DNA of 64,000 nt, taken from Microlunatus sagamiharensis (lineage in GTDB: Bacteria; Actinomycetota; Actinomycetes; Propionibacteriales; Propionibacteriaceae). The position numbers were made by a program, and so were the translations under genes. The notes beneath the pieces are model-generated. The model ran no database searches and was not told where the DNA came from. It worked only from the letters and a program-made list of their open reading frames with translations. The DNA lies in contig NZ_LT629799.1 in NCBI RefSeq assembly GCF_900105785.1, positions 1,550,001-1,614,000 on the forward strand, in the 5' to 3' direction. Of this stretch, positions 19,734-31,010 are shown piece after piece (within the stretch, counting starts at the first letter, position 1; each line of letters begins with the position of its first letter).

Positions 19734-20586
19734 CGGGAGCCTCCGGTCCGTCGGGTCGGGTGCGGCGGCCGCCGACCAGGGTGTCGACCATCTGGCCGAC
19801 CTGCTCGTCGCTGACCCGCTCGACGCCGGCGGGCCCCGCGACCATGACGACGGGGAAGATCCGCCGCGCGAGGTCGGGACCGCCGGTGGCGGAGTCGTCG
19901 TCGGCCGCGTCGTAGAGCGCCTGCAGGACCGCCATCGTCGTGTCGCCGACGCTGAGGTCGGGCGAGTAGAGCTTCTTCAGCGAGCCGCGGGCGAAGATCG
20001 AGCCGGAGCCGACGGAGAAGAAGGAGTGCTCCTCGTAGCGGCCGCCGGTGGCGTCGTAGGAGAAGATCCGGCCCATCCGAGCCGCCTCGTCCCAGCCGGC
20101 GAAGAGCGGCACGACGGCCAGGCCCTGCATGGCCAGCGGGAGGTTGCCGCGGATCATCGTCGCGAGGCGGTTGGCCTTGCCGACGAGCGACAGCGGCGCG
20201 CCCTCGATCTTCTCGTAGTGCTCGAGCTCGACCTGGAAGAGCCCGACCATCTCGACGGCCAGACCGGCGGCCCCGGCGATGCCGACCACGGAGAACTCGT
20301 CGGCCGGGAAGACCTTCTCGATGTCGCGCTGGGCGATCATGTTGCCCATCGTCGCGCGCCGGTCGCCGGCCACGACGACGCCGCCGGGGAAGGTCGCGGC
20401 GACGATGGTCGTGCCGTGCGGCGCCAGGTCGCCCAGGCTCGCGGTGCCGGGCAGCCCGGCGAGCCGGGAGCCGGGCAGCACGTCGGGCGCGACCGCCGTG
20501 GCGAGCTCGGTGAACGACGACGTGCCGGCGCGCAGGAACGCCGCCGGCAACCCGCCGCGGGACACGTCAGGTGAGCTGGGGCTCAC
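19726..20586 (-). CDS. prcB: 20S proteasome beta subunit
   Basis: 286 aa precursor. A propeptide of 58 residues ends at HG, and self-cleavage would expose Thr59 (TTIVAATF) as the N-terminal nucleophile. The Lys/Asp partners are carried in the conserved GDRRATMGN region and in the downstream Ntn fold ([21 protein letters not shown]). It forms the inner rings and does the peptide hydrolysis. The GTG start overlaps the pup TGA by 4 bases and its stop overlaps prcA, so pup, prcB and prcA are coupled in one message. Confidence 0.97.
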   Translation of the reverse strand: MSPSSPDVSRGGLPAAFLRAGTSSFTELATAVAPDVLPGSRLAGLPGTASLGDLAPHGTTIVAATFPGGVVVAGDRRATMGNMIAQRDIEKVFPADEFSVVGIAGAAGLAVEMVGLFQVELEHYEKIEGAPLSLVGKANRLATMIRGNLPLAMQGLAVVPLFAGWDEAARMGRIFSYDATGGRYEEHSFFSVGSGSIFARGSLKKLYSPDLSVGDTTMAVLQALYDAADDDSATGGPDLARRIFPVVMVAGPAGVERVSDEQVGQMVDTLVGGRRTRPDGPEAPVV

Positions 20587-20783
20587 TGGCCACCCTTCTG
20601 CACGAACGACCGGACGAACTCCTCGGCGTTGACCTCGAGGACGTCGTCGATCTCGTCCAGCAGGGAGTCGACGTCGGAGTCGAGCTCGGCCTTGTGCGCG
20701 GTGTCGGCGGCCGGGATCTCCTCGACCGTCTCCTCGTCCTCAGACCTCCGCGTCCGGCGGTGGGCCTGCTCTGACTCGGGCAT
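20583..20783 (-). CDS. pup: Prokaryotic ubiquitin-like protein Pup
   Basis: 66 aa from the ATG at 20781-20783, chosen over the GTG two codons earlier because GAGGAG lies 5 bases before the ATG. The first half is charged and disordered; the C-terminal half ([30 protein letters not shown]) forms the coiled region that binds ARC. It ends in GGQ, so the terminal Gln must be deamidated by Dop before ligation to substrate lysines by PafA. pafA is not in this window. It is coupled to prcB by a GTGA overlap. Confidence 0.98.
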   Translation of the reverse strand: MPESEQAHRRTRRSEDEETVEEIPAADTAHKAELDSDVDSLLDEIDDVLEVNAEEFVRSFVQKGGQ

Positions 20784-20872
20784 GAGCACTCCTCTGGTGG
20801 ACTGGTACCACCCTAGTCAGCGGGACCGACAGTTCTCGGTCGTCCCGCACCGCGCCCGGGGCTCGTACGCGC

Positions 20873-22420
20873 TCAGCGCCCCAGCGCGGCGAAGAGGTCG
20901 GAGACGTCGCTGCAGGCGTCGAGCATGGCGCCCACCTGCTCGGCGGTGCCGCGCAGCGGGTCGAGCAGCGGCACCCGCTGCAGCGCCTGCCGGTCGGGGA
21001 GGTCGAAGATCACCGAGTCCCACGACGCGGCGACGACCGAGGAGCCGAAGAGCTCCATGACCCGGCCGCGGAAGTAGGCGCGGGTGTCGCGCGGCGGGCT
21101 CAGCCGCGCCCGCTCGACCTCCTCGTCGGTCACGAGCCGCCGGATCCGGCCCCGCGCCACCAGCGCGGCGTAGAGGCTGCGCGACGGGTCGACGTCGGCG
21201 TACTGCAGGTCGATCGCCGCGAGCTTGGGGGCGTCCCAGCCGAGGCCGTCGCGGGAGCGGTAGGACTCCATCAGCGCCAGCTTGGCCGCCCAGTCGAGAC
21301 GGTCGGCGAGCAGCGTCACGTCGGTGGCGAGCGCGTCGAGCGTCTCCTGCCAGGCGGCGAACAGGGCTTCCGCCTCGGCGCGCACCGGCGCGGGCAGGTC
21401 GTCGGCCGCGACGGAGGCGAGCAGCGCCCGGCTGCGCTCGAGGTAGACGCGCTGCACCTCCACGGCGCTCATCCGCCGGCCGTCGGCCAGCTCGAGCGGT
21501 CGGCGGCAGGTCAGGTCGTGGCTGACCGCCCGCATCGCCGCGACCGGCTGGGCCAGGCGCAGGTCGGTCCCCAGCGCGCCGGCCTCGATCACGCGCAGCA
21601 CCCAGGCGGCCGTGCCGACCTTGAGCCAGGTCGAGGTCTCCGACAGGTTCGCGTCGCCGGTGATCACGTGCAGCCGGCGGTGCCGCGCGGCGTCGGCGTG
21701 CGGCTCGTCGCGGGTGTTGATGATCGGTCGGTTGAGCGTCGTCTCCAGACCGACCTCGGCCTCGAAGAAGTCGGCGCGCTGGCTGATCTGGAAGCCCGGC
21801 TGCTGGCTGGCCTGGCCGATGCCGACCCGGCCGGCGCCGGTGAACACCTGCCGGGTGACGAGGAAGGCCGTGAACTGCTGGACCACCCGGTCGAAGGGCG
21901 TGCTGCGCTGCAGCAGGTAGTTCTCGTGGGTGCCGTACGAGGCGCCCTTGCCGTCGGTGTTGTTCTTGTAGAGCCGGATCTGGCGCCCCGCCGACGCCGA
22001 CGCCCGCTGCGCCGCGATGGCCATGACCGCGTCGCCGGCCTTGTCGAAGCGCACGACGTCGAGGGCGCTCGTCACCTCCGGGCCCGAGTACTCCGGGTGC
22101 GCGTGGTCGACGTAGAGCCGGGCGCCGTTGGTCAGGATGACGTTGGCCATCCCGAGGTCGGTGTCGGTGAGCTGGTCGGGGTGCGCGTTGGAGCGCGCGA
22201 CCTCGTAGCCGCGGATGTCGCGCAGCGGCGACTCGGTCTCGTAGTCCCAGCCCGCCGGGCGACCGTCGTGCACCGGGCCGCCGGACCCGTACGCCTTGAC
22301 CACGTGGTTCGACAGCTGCATCGGGTGGAGGTCGTCGTCGCCCCGCCCCGCCGGGACGGCGCTGATCCCGTACTCGGTCTCCACGCCCATCACGACCTGT
22401 CGGCGTACGGGCTCGGGCAT
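20873..22420 (-). CDS. dop: Pup deamidase/depupylase Dop
   Basis: 515 aa. It begins with MGVETEYGIS after a short lead, the glutamine-synthetase-like fold shared by Dop and PafA. The HDGRPAGWDYETESPLRD segment, the ARLYVDHAHPEYSGPE stretch, YKNNTDGKG and the length assign it to Dop rather than PafA, as does its place directly before pup. Dop deamidates the C-terminal Gln of Pup and removes Pup from substrates. The ATG is 23 bases from the divergent DUF3054 start. Gap to pup about 90 bases. Confidence 0.95.
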   Translation of the reverse strand: MPEPVRRQVVMGVETEYGISAVPAGRGDDDLHPMQLSNHVVKAYGSGGPVHDGRPAGWDYETESPLRDIRGYEVARSNAHPDQLTDTDLGMANVILTNGARLYVDHAHPEYSGPEVTSALDVVRFDKAGDAVMAIAAQRASASAGRQIRLYKNNTDGKGASYGTHENYLLQRSTPFDRVVQQFTAFLVTRQVFTGAGRVGIGQASQQPGFQISQRADFFEAEVGLETTLNRPIINTRDEPHADAARHRRLHVITGDANLSETSTWLKVGTAAWVLRVIEAGALGTDLRLAQPVAAMRAVSHDLTCRRPLELADGRRMSAVEVQRVYLERSRALLASVAADDLPAPVRAEAEALFAAWQETLDALATDVTLLADRLDWAAKLALMESYRSRDGLGWDAPKLAAIDLQYADVDPSRSLYAALVARGRIRRLVTDEEVERARLSPPRDTRAYFRGRVMELFGSSVVAASWDSVIFDLPDRQALQRVPLLDPLRGTAEQVGAMLDACSDVSDLFAALGR

Positions 22421-22430
22421 GGCGCCAGCG

Positions 22431-22436
22431 TAATCT
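22431..22436 (+). promoter_or_regulatory. Predicted -10 box for a leaderless DUF3054 transcript
   Basis: TAATCT at 22431-22436 ends 7 bases before the ATG at 22444, the spacing expected if transcription starts at the start codon. The whole divergent gap with dop is 23 bases, so both promoters must overlap each other and the coding ends. Confidence 0.45.
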
Positions 22437-22443
22437 CGCGGCC

Positions 22444-22869
22444 ATGACCGACCGTCCCGCCGCCAGCCCCGTCGGACGCGCAGCCACGGTCGCGCTGGTC
22501 GACCTCGTGCTCGTGGTGGTCTTCGCCGCCATCGGCCGGGCGAGCCACGACGAGGGACTCGGGGTCGCCGGCGTCGCGCAGACCGCAGGACCCTTCGTCG
22601 TCGGCTGGCTGGTCGGCTGGGTGCTCGTCGCCCTCGTCCCCGCGAGCCGCGCGCGGCCCCGGGGCCTGCCGGCCGGCGCGCTGGTCTGGGTCACGACCGT
22701 CGTCGTGGGCATGCTCGTCCGGCACGCGACCGGCGGCGGCGTGCAGACGTCCTTCGTCGTCGTGACGACGGTCGTGCTCGCGGTCTTCCTGCTCGGCTGG
22801 CGCGGGGTGGCCCGGCTCGTCACCCGTGCCCGCGGCCGCCGCGGCGACCGGGTCGCGGCCGGCGCCTGA
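22444..22869 (+). CDS. DUF3054-family membrane protein
   Basis: 141 aa with four hydrophobic helices (ALVDLVLVVVFAAIG, FVVGWLVGWVLVALV, GALVWVTTVVVGMLV, TTVVLAVFLLGWRG) and a basic C-terminal tail. The conserved Asp in the first helix (ALVDLVL) and the GRASHDEG motif match DUF3054, an actinobacterial membrane family of unknown function. It is divergent from dop with only 23 bases between start codons and no Shine-Dalgarno, so a leaderless message is likely. Confidence 0.8.
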   Translation: MTDRPAASPVGRAATVALVDLVLVVVFAAIGRASHDEGLGVAGVAQTAGPFVVGWLVGWVLVALVPASRARPRGLPAGALVWVTTVVVGMLVRHATGGGVQTSFVVVTTVVLAVFLLGWRGVARLVTRARGRRGDRVAAGA

Positions 22870-22944
22870 GCCCGGTCGCCGCGTGGCGCAGGTCACAGCA
22901 GCGGTTCTGTAACAGCGGGACCGTCGAGCACGATGTCCCCGTCG

Positions 22945-22990
22945 AGAGTCAGCGACTACCTGAACCCCCGAGCAGGCAGTCGCTGACTCT
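22945..22990. repeat. 13-bp perfect inverted repeat in intergenic gap
   Basis: AGAGTCAGCGACT at 22945-22957 is perfectly repeated in reverse at 22978-22990, with a 20-base spacer. It sits between the DUF3054 stop and the FAD oxidase start, both on the plus strand, and could be a terminator or a regulator site. Confidence 0.6.
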
Positions 22991-23038
22991 TCCCATGCCC
23001 GGACCCGACCACCTCCGGGCGGTGGGCAGGATGGGTCG

Positions 23039-24451
23039 GTGACCCTCACCAGCAGCCCGCCCGCCGCCGCGAACCACACCGACCGCGTCCACCGCGCGCT
23101 CGACGCAGCGCTGCCGACGGGTGCCCTCGTCACCGGCGCGGCGTCGGTGGAGCGCTACAGCCACGACGAGGCCGAGTGGGCGCCGTACGCGCTGCCCCTC
23201 GCCGTCGTGCGGCCGCAGACCGCCGAGCAGGTGCAGGCGGTCGTGCGGGTCTGCCTCGAGCACGGCGTGCCCGTCGTCCCCCGCGGCGCCGGGACCGGGC
23301 TCTCGGGCGGGGCCAACGCGCTCGCCGGATCCGTCGTGGTCAGCCTCGAGGCGATGGACGCCGTCCTCGAGATCTACCCGCTGGAGCGCTACGCCGTGGT
23401 CCAGCCCGGCGTGGTCAACGCCCACCTGCGCGCGGTCGCGGCCGAGCAGGGCCTCTGGTACCCGCCGGACCCGGCCAGCGCGCCCTGGTCGACCATCGGC
23501 GGCAACGTCGCCACCAACGCCGGCGGGGTCTGCTGCGTCAAGTACGGCGTGACCGGGGACTACGTCCTCGGGCTGCAGGTGGTCACGGGCACCGGTGAGC
23601 TGGTCCGGGTCGGGCGCCGCACGGCCAAGGGCGTGACGGGCTACGACCTGACGGCCCTGCTGGTGGGTTCGGAGGGCACGCTCGGCGTCGTCACCGAGGT
23701 CACCGTCCGGCTGCGCCCGGCCCGGCCGGCCGAGCAGACCGTCGTCGGGTACTTCGACTCGCTGGTCGCCGCGGGCGAGGCCGTCGCCGCCGTCACCCGC
23801 AGCGGGGTCACACCGTCCGCCCTGGAGCTGCTCGACCAGCAGTGCCTGCGCGCGGTCGACGACTGGAAGAACCTGGGGCTGAGCACGGACGCCGCCGTCA
23901 TCCTGCTGGCCCGCGTCGACGCACCGGGCGCGGCGGGCGACGCCGAGGCCGAGGCCGTGCGCGCCTGCTTCGCCGCGGCCGGGGCCACCTGGGCCGCCCG
24001 GTCGGAGGACGAGGAGGAGGCCGAGGCCCTGTTCTCCGCCCGCCGGCTGGCCTACCCGGCGCTCGAGCGGCTCGGACCGGTGCTCACCGAGGACGTCTGC
24101 GTCCCGCTCCGCGCGGTGCCCACGATGCTGGCCCGGGTCGAGGAGGTCGCGGCGCGCCACGACGTCCGCATCGCCAACCTGGCCCACGCCGGCGACGGGA
24201 ACCTGCACCCGCTGCTCGTCACGCCCCCCGGCGACGAGGCGGCCCGGCTGCGCGCGCAGGCGGCCTTCGAGGAGATCCACGCGGCCGCCATCGCGCTCGG
24301 CGGGACGGTGACCGGAGAGCACGGCGTCGGCCTGCTCAAGCGGGGCGGGCTGGAGGCCGAGACCGAACCGGCCGTGGTCGAGATGTACCGCGCCGTGCGC
24401 CGGGCCCTCGACCCGCACGGGATCCTCAACCCCGGCAAGGTCGTGGTGTGA
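23039..24451 (+). CDS. FAD-linked 2-hydroxyacid oxidase/dehydrogenase (GlcD-like)
   Basis: 470 aa, GTG start. N-terminal FAD-binding (PCMH) domain with VVPRGAGTGLSGGANAL (about 80-96) and GGNVATNAGG; C-terminal FAD-oxidase domain with HAGDGNLHP and the closing GEHGVGLLKRG and LNPGK motifs. These are the hallmarks of the GlcD/D-lactate dehydrogenase group, which oxidise a 2-hydroxyacid to the 2-oxoacid with FAD. Partner subunits GlcE and GlcF are not nearby, so it is probably a one-protein flavoenzyme; the substrate (glycolate, D-lactate, D-2-hydroxyglutarate) cannot be told. Its stop overlaps the GTG of the next gene by 3 bases. Confidence 0.88.
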   Translation: MTLTSSPPAAANHTDRVHRALDAALPTGALVTGAASVERYSHDEAEWAPYALPLAVVRPQTAEQVQAVVRVCLEHGVPVVPRGAGTGLSGGANALAGSVVVSLEAMDAVLEIYPLERYAVVQPGVVNAHLRAVAAEQGLWYPPDPASAPWSTIGGNVATNAGGVCCVKYGVTGDYVLGLQVVTGTGELVRVGRRTAKGVTGYDLTALLVGSEGTLGVVTEVTVRLRPARPAEQTVVGYFDSLVAAGEAVAAVTRSGVTPSALELLDQQCLRAVDDWKNLGLSTDAAVILLARVDAPGAAGDAEAEAVRACFAAAGATWAARSEDEEEAEALFSARRLAYPALERLGPVLTEDVCVPLRAVPTMLARVEEVAARHDVRIANLAHAGDGNLHPLLVTPPGDEAARLRAQAAFEEIHAAAIALGGTVTGEHGVGLLKRGGLEAETEPAVVEMYRAVRRALDPHGILNPGKVVV

Positions 24452-25220
24452 CGTCCTGGGGCGACCCGCAGGCGTACGCGGTGTCGTTCGGCCCGCTGTG
24501 CGCCCAGACCGTCGACGAGGTCGTCGAGGCCTGCGGCCCGGCGGACCGCGGCCGCTTCCTGGACGTGGGGTGCGGCACCGGCGCGCTCGGCCGGGCCGCG
24601 GCGGGTGCGGGCTGGCGGACCGTGGGCGTGGACGCCGACGCGGCGATGGTGGCAGCGGCCCGCGCGTCGGGCTCCGGACCCGTCGTGGTCGGCGGGCTGC
24701 CGCGGCTGCCGTTCGCCGACGGTGCCTTCACCGCCGTGGGGGCGAACTTCGTCGTCAACCACACCGACGACCCGCGCGCCGCGGTGCGCGAGCTGGCCCG
24801 GGTCGCCGTCCCCGGCGGCCGCGTCGCCCTGACGATCTGGCCCGAGCGGCTGATCGCGGTCAACCAGCTCTGGAACGACGTCATGACCGCAGCCGGCGTG
24901 GAGCCGCCGCCGCGCCAGGCGCTGCCGCCCGCGCTCGACTTCCAGCGCACGCGCCCGGGCTCGAGGCACTGGTCGTCGAGGCGGGCCTGAGGGGCGTCTT
25001 GGTGCGCGAGGTGGAGGTCGTCCTCCGCGTCGCGCCCGGCGACCTGTGGCGCGCGGCGGACGGCGGGATCGCGACCATCGGCGCCGTCTACCGCACTCAG
25101 CCGCCCGAGGCGCAGGAGCGGATGCGGCAGGCGTACGCCGACGTCACCGCCCCGCAGCAGGTCGAGGGCCGGCTCGTGCTGCCCGGCACCGCCCTGCTCG
25201 CCAGCGGGAGTACCCGGTAG
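24448..25220 (+). pseudogene. SAM-dependent methyltransferase, split by a -1 frameshift
   Basis: The GTG at 24448 overlaps the oxidase stop. The first frame gives a class I methyltransferase N-terminus: FLDVGCGTGALGRAA (SAM motif I), VGVDAD and LPRLPFADGAFTAV. It runs into a premature stop at 24990. The family-like continuation (PGLEALVVEAGL, then VLRVAPGDLWRAADGG to the stop at 25220) is in the frame one base back. Adding one base to the CCCGGG run near 24954-24959 would restore one frame of about 257 aa. The loss may be a sequencing error, since two other genes in the window show the same defect, or a true pseudogene. Substrate unknown. Confidence 0.75.
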
Positions 25221-25264
25221 GTGCACCCGGGAATAGCCGCGGTCCACGACTGGTTGCCGCCAGC

Positions 25265-25756
25265 GTGCGCGAACTGCTGAGCTTTCCCAACCCGGTGAAC
25301 GAGCTCGCTGCCCGGACCGTGGCGGCCGGCGTGGCGGTCCTCGCCGCGCTGTCCCTGGTGACGGGCTGGCGCTGGCTCCTGGTGCTGCTCGCGGTCGGGT
25401 TCCTGGCCCGCACGCTCGCCGGGCCGCGGTTCAGCGCGCTGGGCCGGCTGGCCACGCACGTCGTCGCCCCGCGGCTGGGCATGCCGCGCTTCGTGCCCGG
25501 GCCGCCCAAGCGCTTCGCGCAGAGCATCGGCCTCGTGCTGACCACGGTCGCCGCCGTGACCGCGTACGCCGGCGTCGCCGTCCTGCCGTCCGTCCTCGTC
25601 GCCGTGCTGCTCGTCTTCGCCCTGCTCGAGTCGGTGCTCGGCTTCTGCGCCGGCTGCTGGGTCTTCGGCCGCCTGATGCGCCTGGGCGTCATCCCCAGCA
25701 CCGTCTGCGAGGAGTGCGCGAACGTGCAGAAGCGGTACGCCGCGAGCGCTGCCTGA
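25265..25756 (+). CDS. DUF4395-family membrane protein
   Basis: 163 aa from the GTG at 25265, which gives the family start MRELLSFPNPVNELAAR. Four transmembrane helices in two pairs (VAVLAALSLVTGWRWLLVLLA, TVAAVTAYAGVAVL, VLLVFALLESVLG). A FCAGCWVF motif at the end of the last helix and CEEC near the C-terminus give four Cys that could bind a metal or take part in thiol chemistry. DUF4395 proteins often stand beside rhodanese or thioredoxin genes; none is present here. Function unknown. Confidence 0.8.
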   Translation: MRELLSFPNPVNELAARTVAAGVAVLAALSLVTGWRWLLVLLAVGFLARTLAGPRFSALGRLATHVVAPRLGMPRFVPGPPKRFAQSIGLVLTTVAAVTAYAGVAVLPSVLVAVLLVFALLESVLGFCAGCWVFGRLMRLGVIPSTVCEECANVQKRYAASAA

Positions 25757-25761
25757 CAAGA

Positions 25762-25860
25762 CGCTCCCTGAGCCTGTCGAACGGCCCCGAACGGGTTGGC
25801 GTCTCCTCGACATGGGCGAGGACGCCGACCTCTACGCCCTTCGACGAGCTCAGGGAGCGC
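25762..25860. repeat. Dispersed-type inverted repeat (CGCTCCCTGAGC...)
   Basis: CGCTCCCTGAGCCTGTCGAA at 25762-25781 faces CTTCGACGAGCTCAGGGAGCG at 25839-25859; the arms match at most positions. Arms of this type (TTCGACnnGCTCAGGGAGCG) are a widespread intergenic repeat in bacterial genomes. It lies between the convergent stops of the DUF4395 gene and arc, where it may act as a two-way terminator. Confidence 0.65.
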
Positions 25861-25874
25861 TCTCGAGCTAGCGC

Positions 25875-27638
25875 CTAGAGGTACTGCCCGGTGTTGGTGA
25901 CCGTATCGATCGAGCGGCCGGCCTGGGTGCCCTTCTTCGAGCTGATCAGCGTCCGGATGAAGACGATGCGCTCGCCCTTCTTGCCGCTGATCTTGGCCCA
26001 GTCGTCCGGGTTGGTCGTGTTGGGCAGGTCCTCGTTCTCGGCGAACTCGTCGACGCACGCCTGGAGCAGGTGGCCGATCCGGATGCCCTTCACGCCGGTG
26101 TCGAGCAGGTCCTTGATCGCCATCTTCTTGGCGCGGTCGACGATGTTCTGCACCATGGCGCCGGAGTTGAAGTCCCGGAAGTACAGGATCTCCTTGTCCC
26201 CACCGGCGTAGGTGACCTCGAGGAACTGGTTCTCCTCGGTGTCGGTGTACATCCGCTCGACCGTGCGCTCGATCATCCCGCGCACGGTGCGCTCGGCGTC
26301 GCCGGCGAACTCGTCGAGGTCCTCGGTGTGCAGCGGCAGCGACGGCAGCAGGTACTTGCTGAAGATGTCGCGCGCGGCCTCGGCGTCGGGACGCTCGATC
26401 TTGATCTTCACGTCCAGGCGGCCCGGTCGCAAGATCGCCGGGTCGATCATGTCCTCGCGGTTGGACGCGCCGATGATGATCACGTTCTCGAGGCCCTCGA
26501 CGCCGTCGATCTCGCTCAGCAGCTGCGGGACGATCGTGTTCTCCACGTCGGAGGAGACGCCGGTGCCGCGGGTGCGGAAGAGCGAGTCCATCTCGTCGAA
26601 GAAGACGATCACCGGCATGCCGTCGGAGGCCTTCTCACGGGCGCGCTGGAAGACCAGCCGGATGTGGCGCTCGGTCTCGCCGACGTACTTGTTGAGCAGC
26701 TCGGGGCCCTTGATGTTGAGGAAGAAGCTGCGCCCCTCGACGCCGGTCTTCTCCGTCACGCGCTTGGCCAGCGAGTTGGCCACCGCCTTGGCGATCAGCG
26801 TCTTGCCGCACCCGGGCGGGCCGTAGAGCAGGATCCCCTTGGGCGCCTTGAGCTGGTGCTCGGCGAAGAGGTCCTTGTGCAGGAAGGGCAGCTCGACCGC
26901 GTCGCGGATCGCCTCGATCTGACCGCCGAGCCCCCCGATCACCGAGTAGTCGATGTCGGGCACCTCCTCGAGGACGAGCTCCTCGACCTCGAGCTTGGGC
27001 ACGCGCTCGTACGCGAAGTGCACGCGCCGGTCGATGAGCAGCGAGTCACCGGCCCGGATCGGGCCCTCCTGCAGCCGGGTGGCGAGGCGGACGACGCTCT
27101 CCTCGTCCCCGTGGCCGACCACGAGCGCGCGCTCGCCGCCCTCCAGGACCTCCTTGAGGGTGGCGATCTCGCCGACCTCGTCGAAGTCCAGGGCCCGCAC
27201 GACGTTCATGGCCTCGTTGACCATGACCTCGCGGCCGGGCTCGAGGGCCTCCAGGTCGACGTCGGGACTGACGCTCACGCGCATCTTGCGGCCCGAGGTG
27301 AAGATGTCGGCCGTCCGGTCCTCCGCGGCGGCGATGAACACCCCGAAGCTCGCCGGCGGCTGCGCCAGCCGGTCGACCTCGCCCTTGAGCGTGACGATCT
27401 GGTCGCGGGCCTCGCGCAGCGTGGCCGCGAGTCGCTCGTTGTTGGCCGTCGTCGTGCGCGCCTCGGCGCGCGCGTCGGTCAGCCGCCGTTCGAGGACCGC
27501 CAGGTCGTGCGGGTGGGCCGAGACCCTCTCGCGGAGCCGGGCGAGCTCCTCGCGGAGCGCACCGATCTGGACGAGCAGGGACTCGCGGTCCTCGTAGGAC
27601 GAACCACCGAGGCCAGAGCCGTAGCTGGAACCGGACAT
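25875..27638 (-). CDS. arc: Proteasomal AAA+ ATPase ARC/Mpa
   Basis: 587 aa. The ATG at 27636-27638 is chosen because AGGAGG lies 7 bases upstream; the open frame continues far upstream without meaning. Order: N-terminal coiled coil (about 20-75; [13 protein letters not shown]), which catches Pup; two OB-fold segments (about 80-230); AAA+ domain with Walker A GPPGCGKT (about 271-278), Walker [13 protein letters not shown] (about 340-350) and the arginine-finger region [11 protein letters not shown]. The C-terminus ends TGQYL, the penultimate-Tyr motif that opens the PrcA gate. It unfolds pupylated proteins and feeds them to the 20S core. It follows trmI by 23 bases, but is cut off from dop by plus-strand genes. 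Confidence 0.97.
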   Translation of the reverse strand: MSGSSYGSGLGGSSYEDRESLLVQIGALREELARLRERVSAHPHDLAVLERRLTDARAEARTTTANNERLAATLREARDQIVTLKGEVDRLAQPPASFGVFIAAAEDRTADIFTSGRKMRVSVSPDVDLEALEPGREVMVNEAMNVVRALDFDEVGEIATLKEVLEGGERALVVGHGDEESVVRLATRLQEGPIRAGDSLLIDRRVHFAYERVPKLEVEELVLEEVPDIDYSVIGGLGGQIEAIRDAVELPFLHKDLFAEHQLKAPKGILLYGPPGCGKTLIAKAVANSLAKRVTEKTGVEGRSFFLNIKGPELLNKYVGETERHIRLVFQRAREKASDGMPVIVFFDEMDSLFRTRGTGVSSDVENTIVPQLLSEIDGVEGLENVIIIGASNREDMIDPAILRPGRLDVKIKIERPDAEAARDIFSKYLLPSLPLHTEDLDEFAGDAERTVRGMIERTVERMYTDTEENQFLEVTYAGGDKEILYFRDFNSGAMVQNIVDRAKKMAIKDLLDTGVKGIRIGHLLQACVDEFAENEDLPNTTNPDDWAKISGKKGERIVFIRTLISSKKGTQAGRSIDTVTNTGQYL

Positions 27639-27661
27639 GCCGCCACCTCCTTGCGGCGAGG

Positions 27662-30199
<2,538 letters not shown>

Positions 30200-30213
<14 letters not shown>

Positions 30214-30913
30214 CGGCCTCGTCCAGGAGCGAAGCCAGGCCGGCGAGGTCGACGTCGGCGAGCGACGCGCGCTCGACCCGGCGCGGGGCCGCGGGGATGG
30301 CGACGTGGTTGGGGACGGCGACGACCAGGGCCCCGGCGGCGTTGGCCGAGCGGGCGCCGGTCTCGCTGTCCTCGAAGGCGACGCAGTCGCGCGCGTCCAC
30401 GCCGAGCTCGGCGCACGCGCGCTCGTACGGCTCGGGGTGCGGCTTGCCGCTCGTGACCTCGTCGCCTGCCACCGATGCGGTGAAGCTGCCCGGCGGAAGC
30501 GCGGCGAGCGCGGCGTCGAGGATCACCCGGTACGACGCCGAGACCAGCGCGCAGGGCACGCCCGCGACCCGGCTGGCCTCGAGCAGCGCGAGCGCCCCCG
30601 GCCGCCAGGGCACCTCGCCGGTCCGGAGGGTGGCGACGACCTGCTCCACGAGCTGGTCCATCACCCAGGCCGGGTCGAGGTCGGGCCGGTCGATGGCGTT
30701 GACGATGTAGATGCCGGAGTCGATCAGCGAGTTGCCCACGAGCTGGAGGGCGTGCTCGTCGGACCAGCGGCCGCCGAGGCGACCGATCAGGTCGTACTCC
30801 GCCCGGATCCAGATGGGCTCGGTGTCGGCGAGCGTCCCGTCGAAGTCCCAGAGCAGGGCGGCCGGCCGGGAGGCGGGGTCGGGCGCGGCGGGGATCGGTG
30901 AGGAGGGCGTCAT
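30200..30913 (-). CDS. HAD-superfamily hydrolase (phosphatase, beta-phosphoglucomutase-like)
   Basis: 237 aa from the ATG at 30911-30913; the open frame upstream is antisense to the FAD gene and is rejected. Motif I DFDGTLADTEPIW (Asp nucleophile and general acid), motif II SAS, motif III Lys in SGKPHPEPY, motif IV FEDSETG. A helical cap lies between motifs I and II, so it is a subfamily I phosphatase of sugar- or phospho-metabolites; the substrate is not clear. First gene of the HAD-SBP-trmI-arc run and divergent from the FAD oxidoreductase (97 bases between starts). Confidence 0.88.
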
Positions 30914-31010
30914 GTCCCCGCCATTGTTCCCGGTGGCGGGCGCACCACACGAATCCACGCCCGGGCCACGCCCGTGGGAGGGGGTCGCCGCGCTCGGGGA
31001 CACTGGACCC

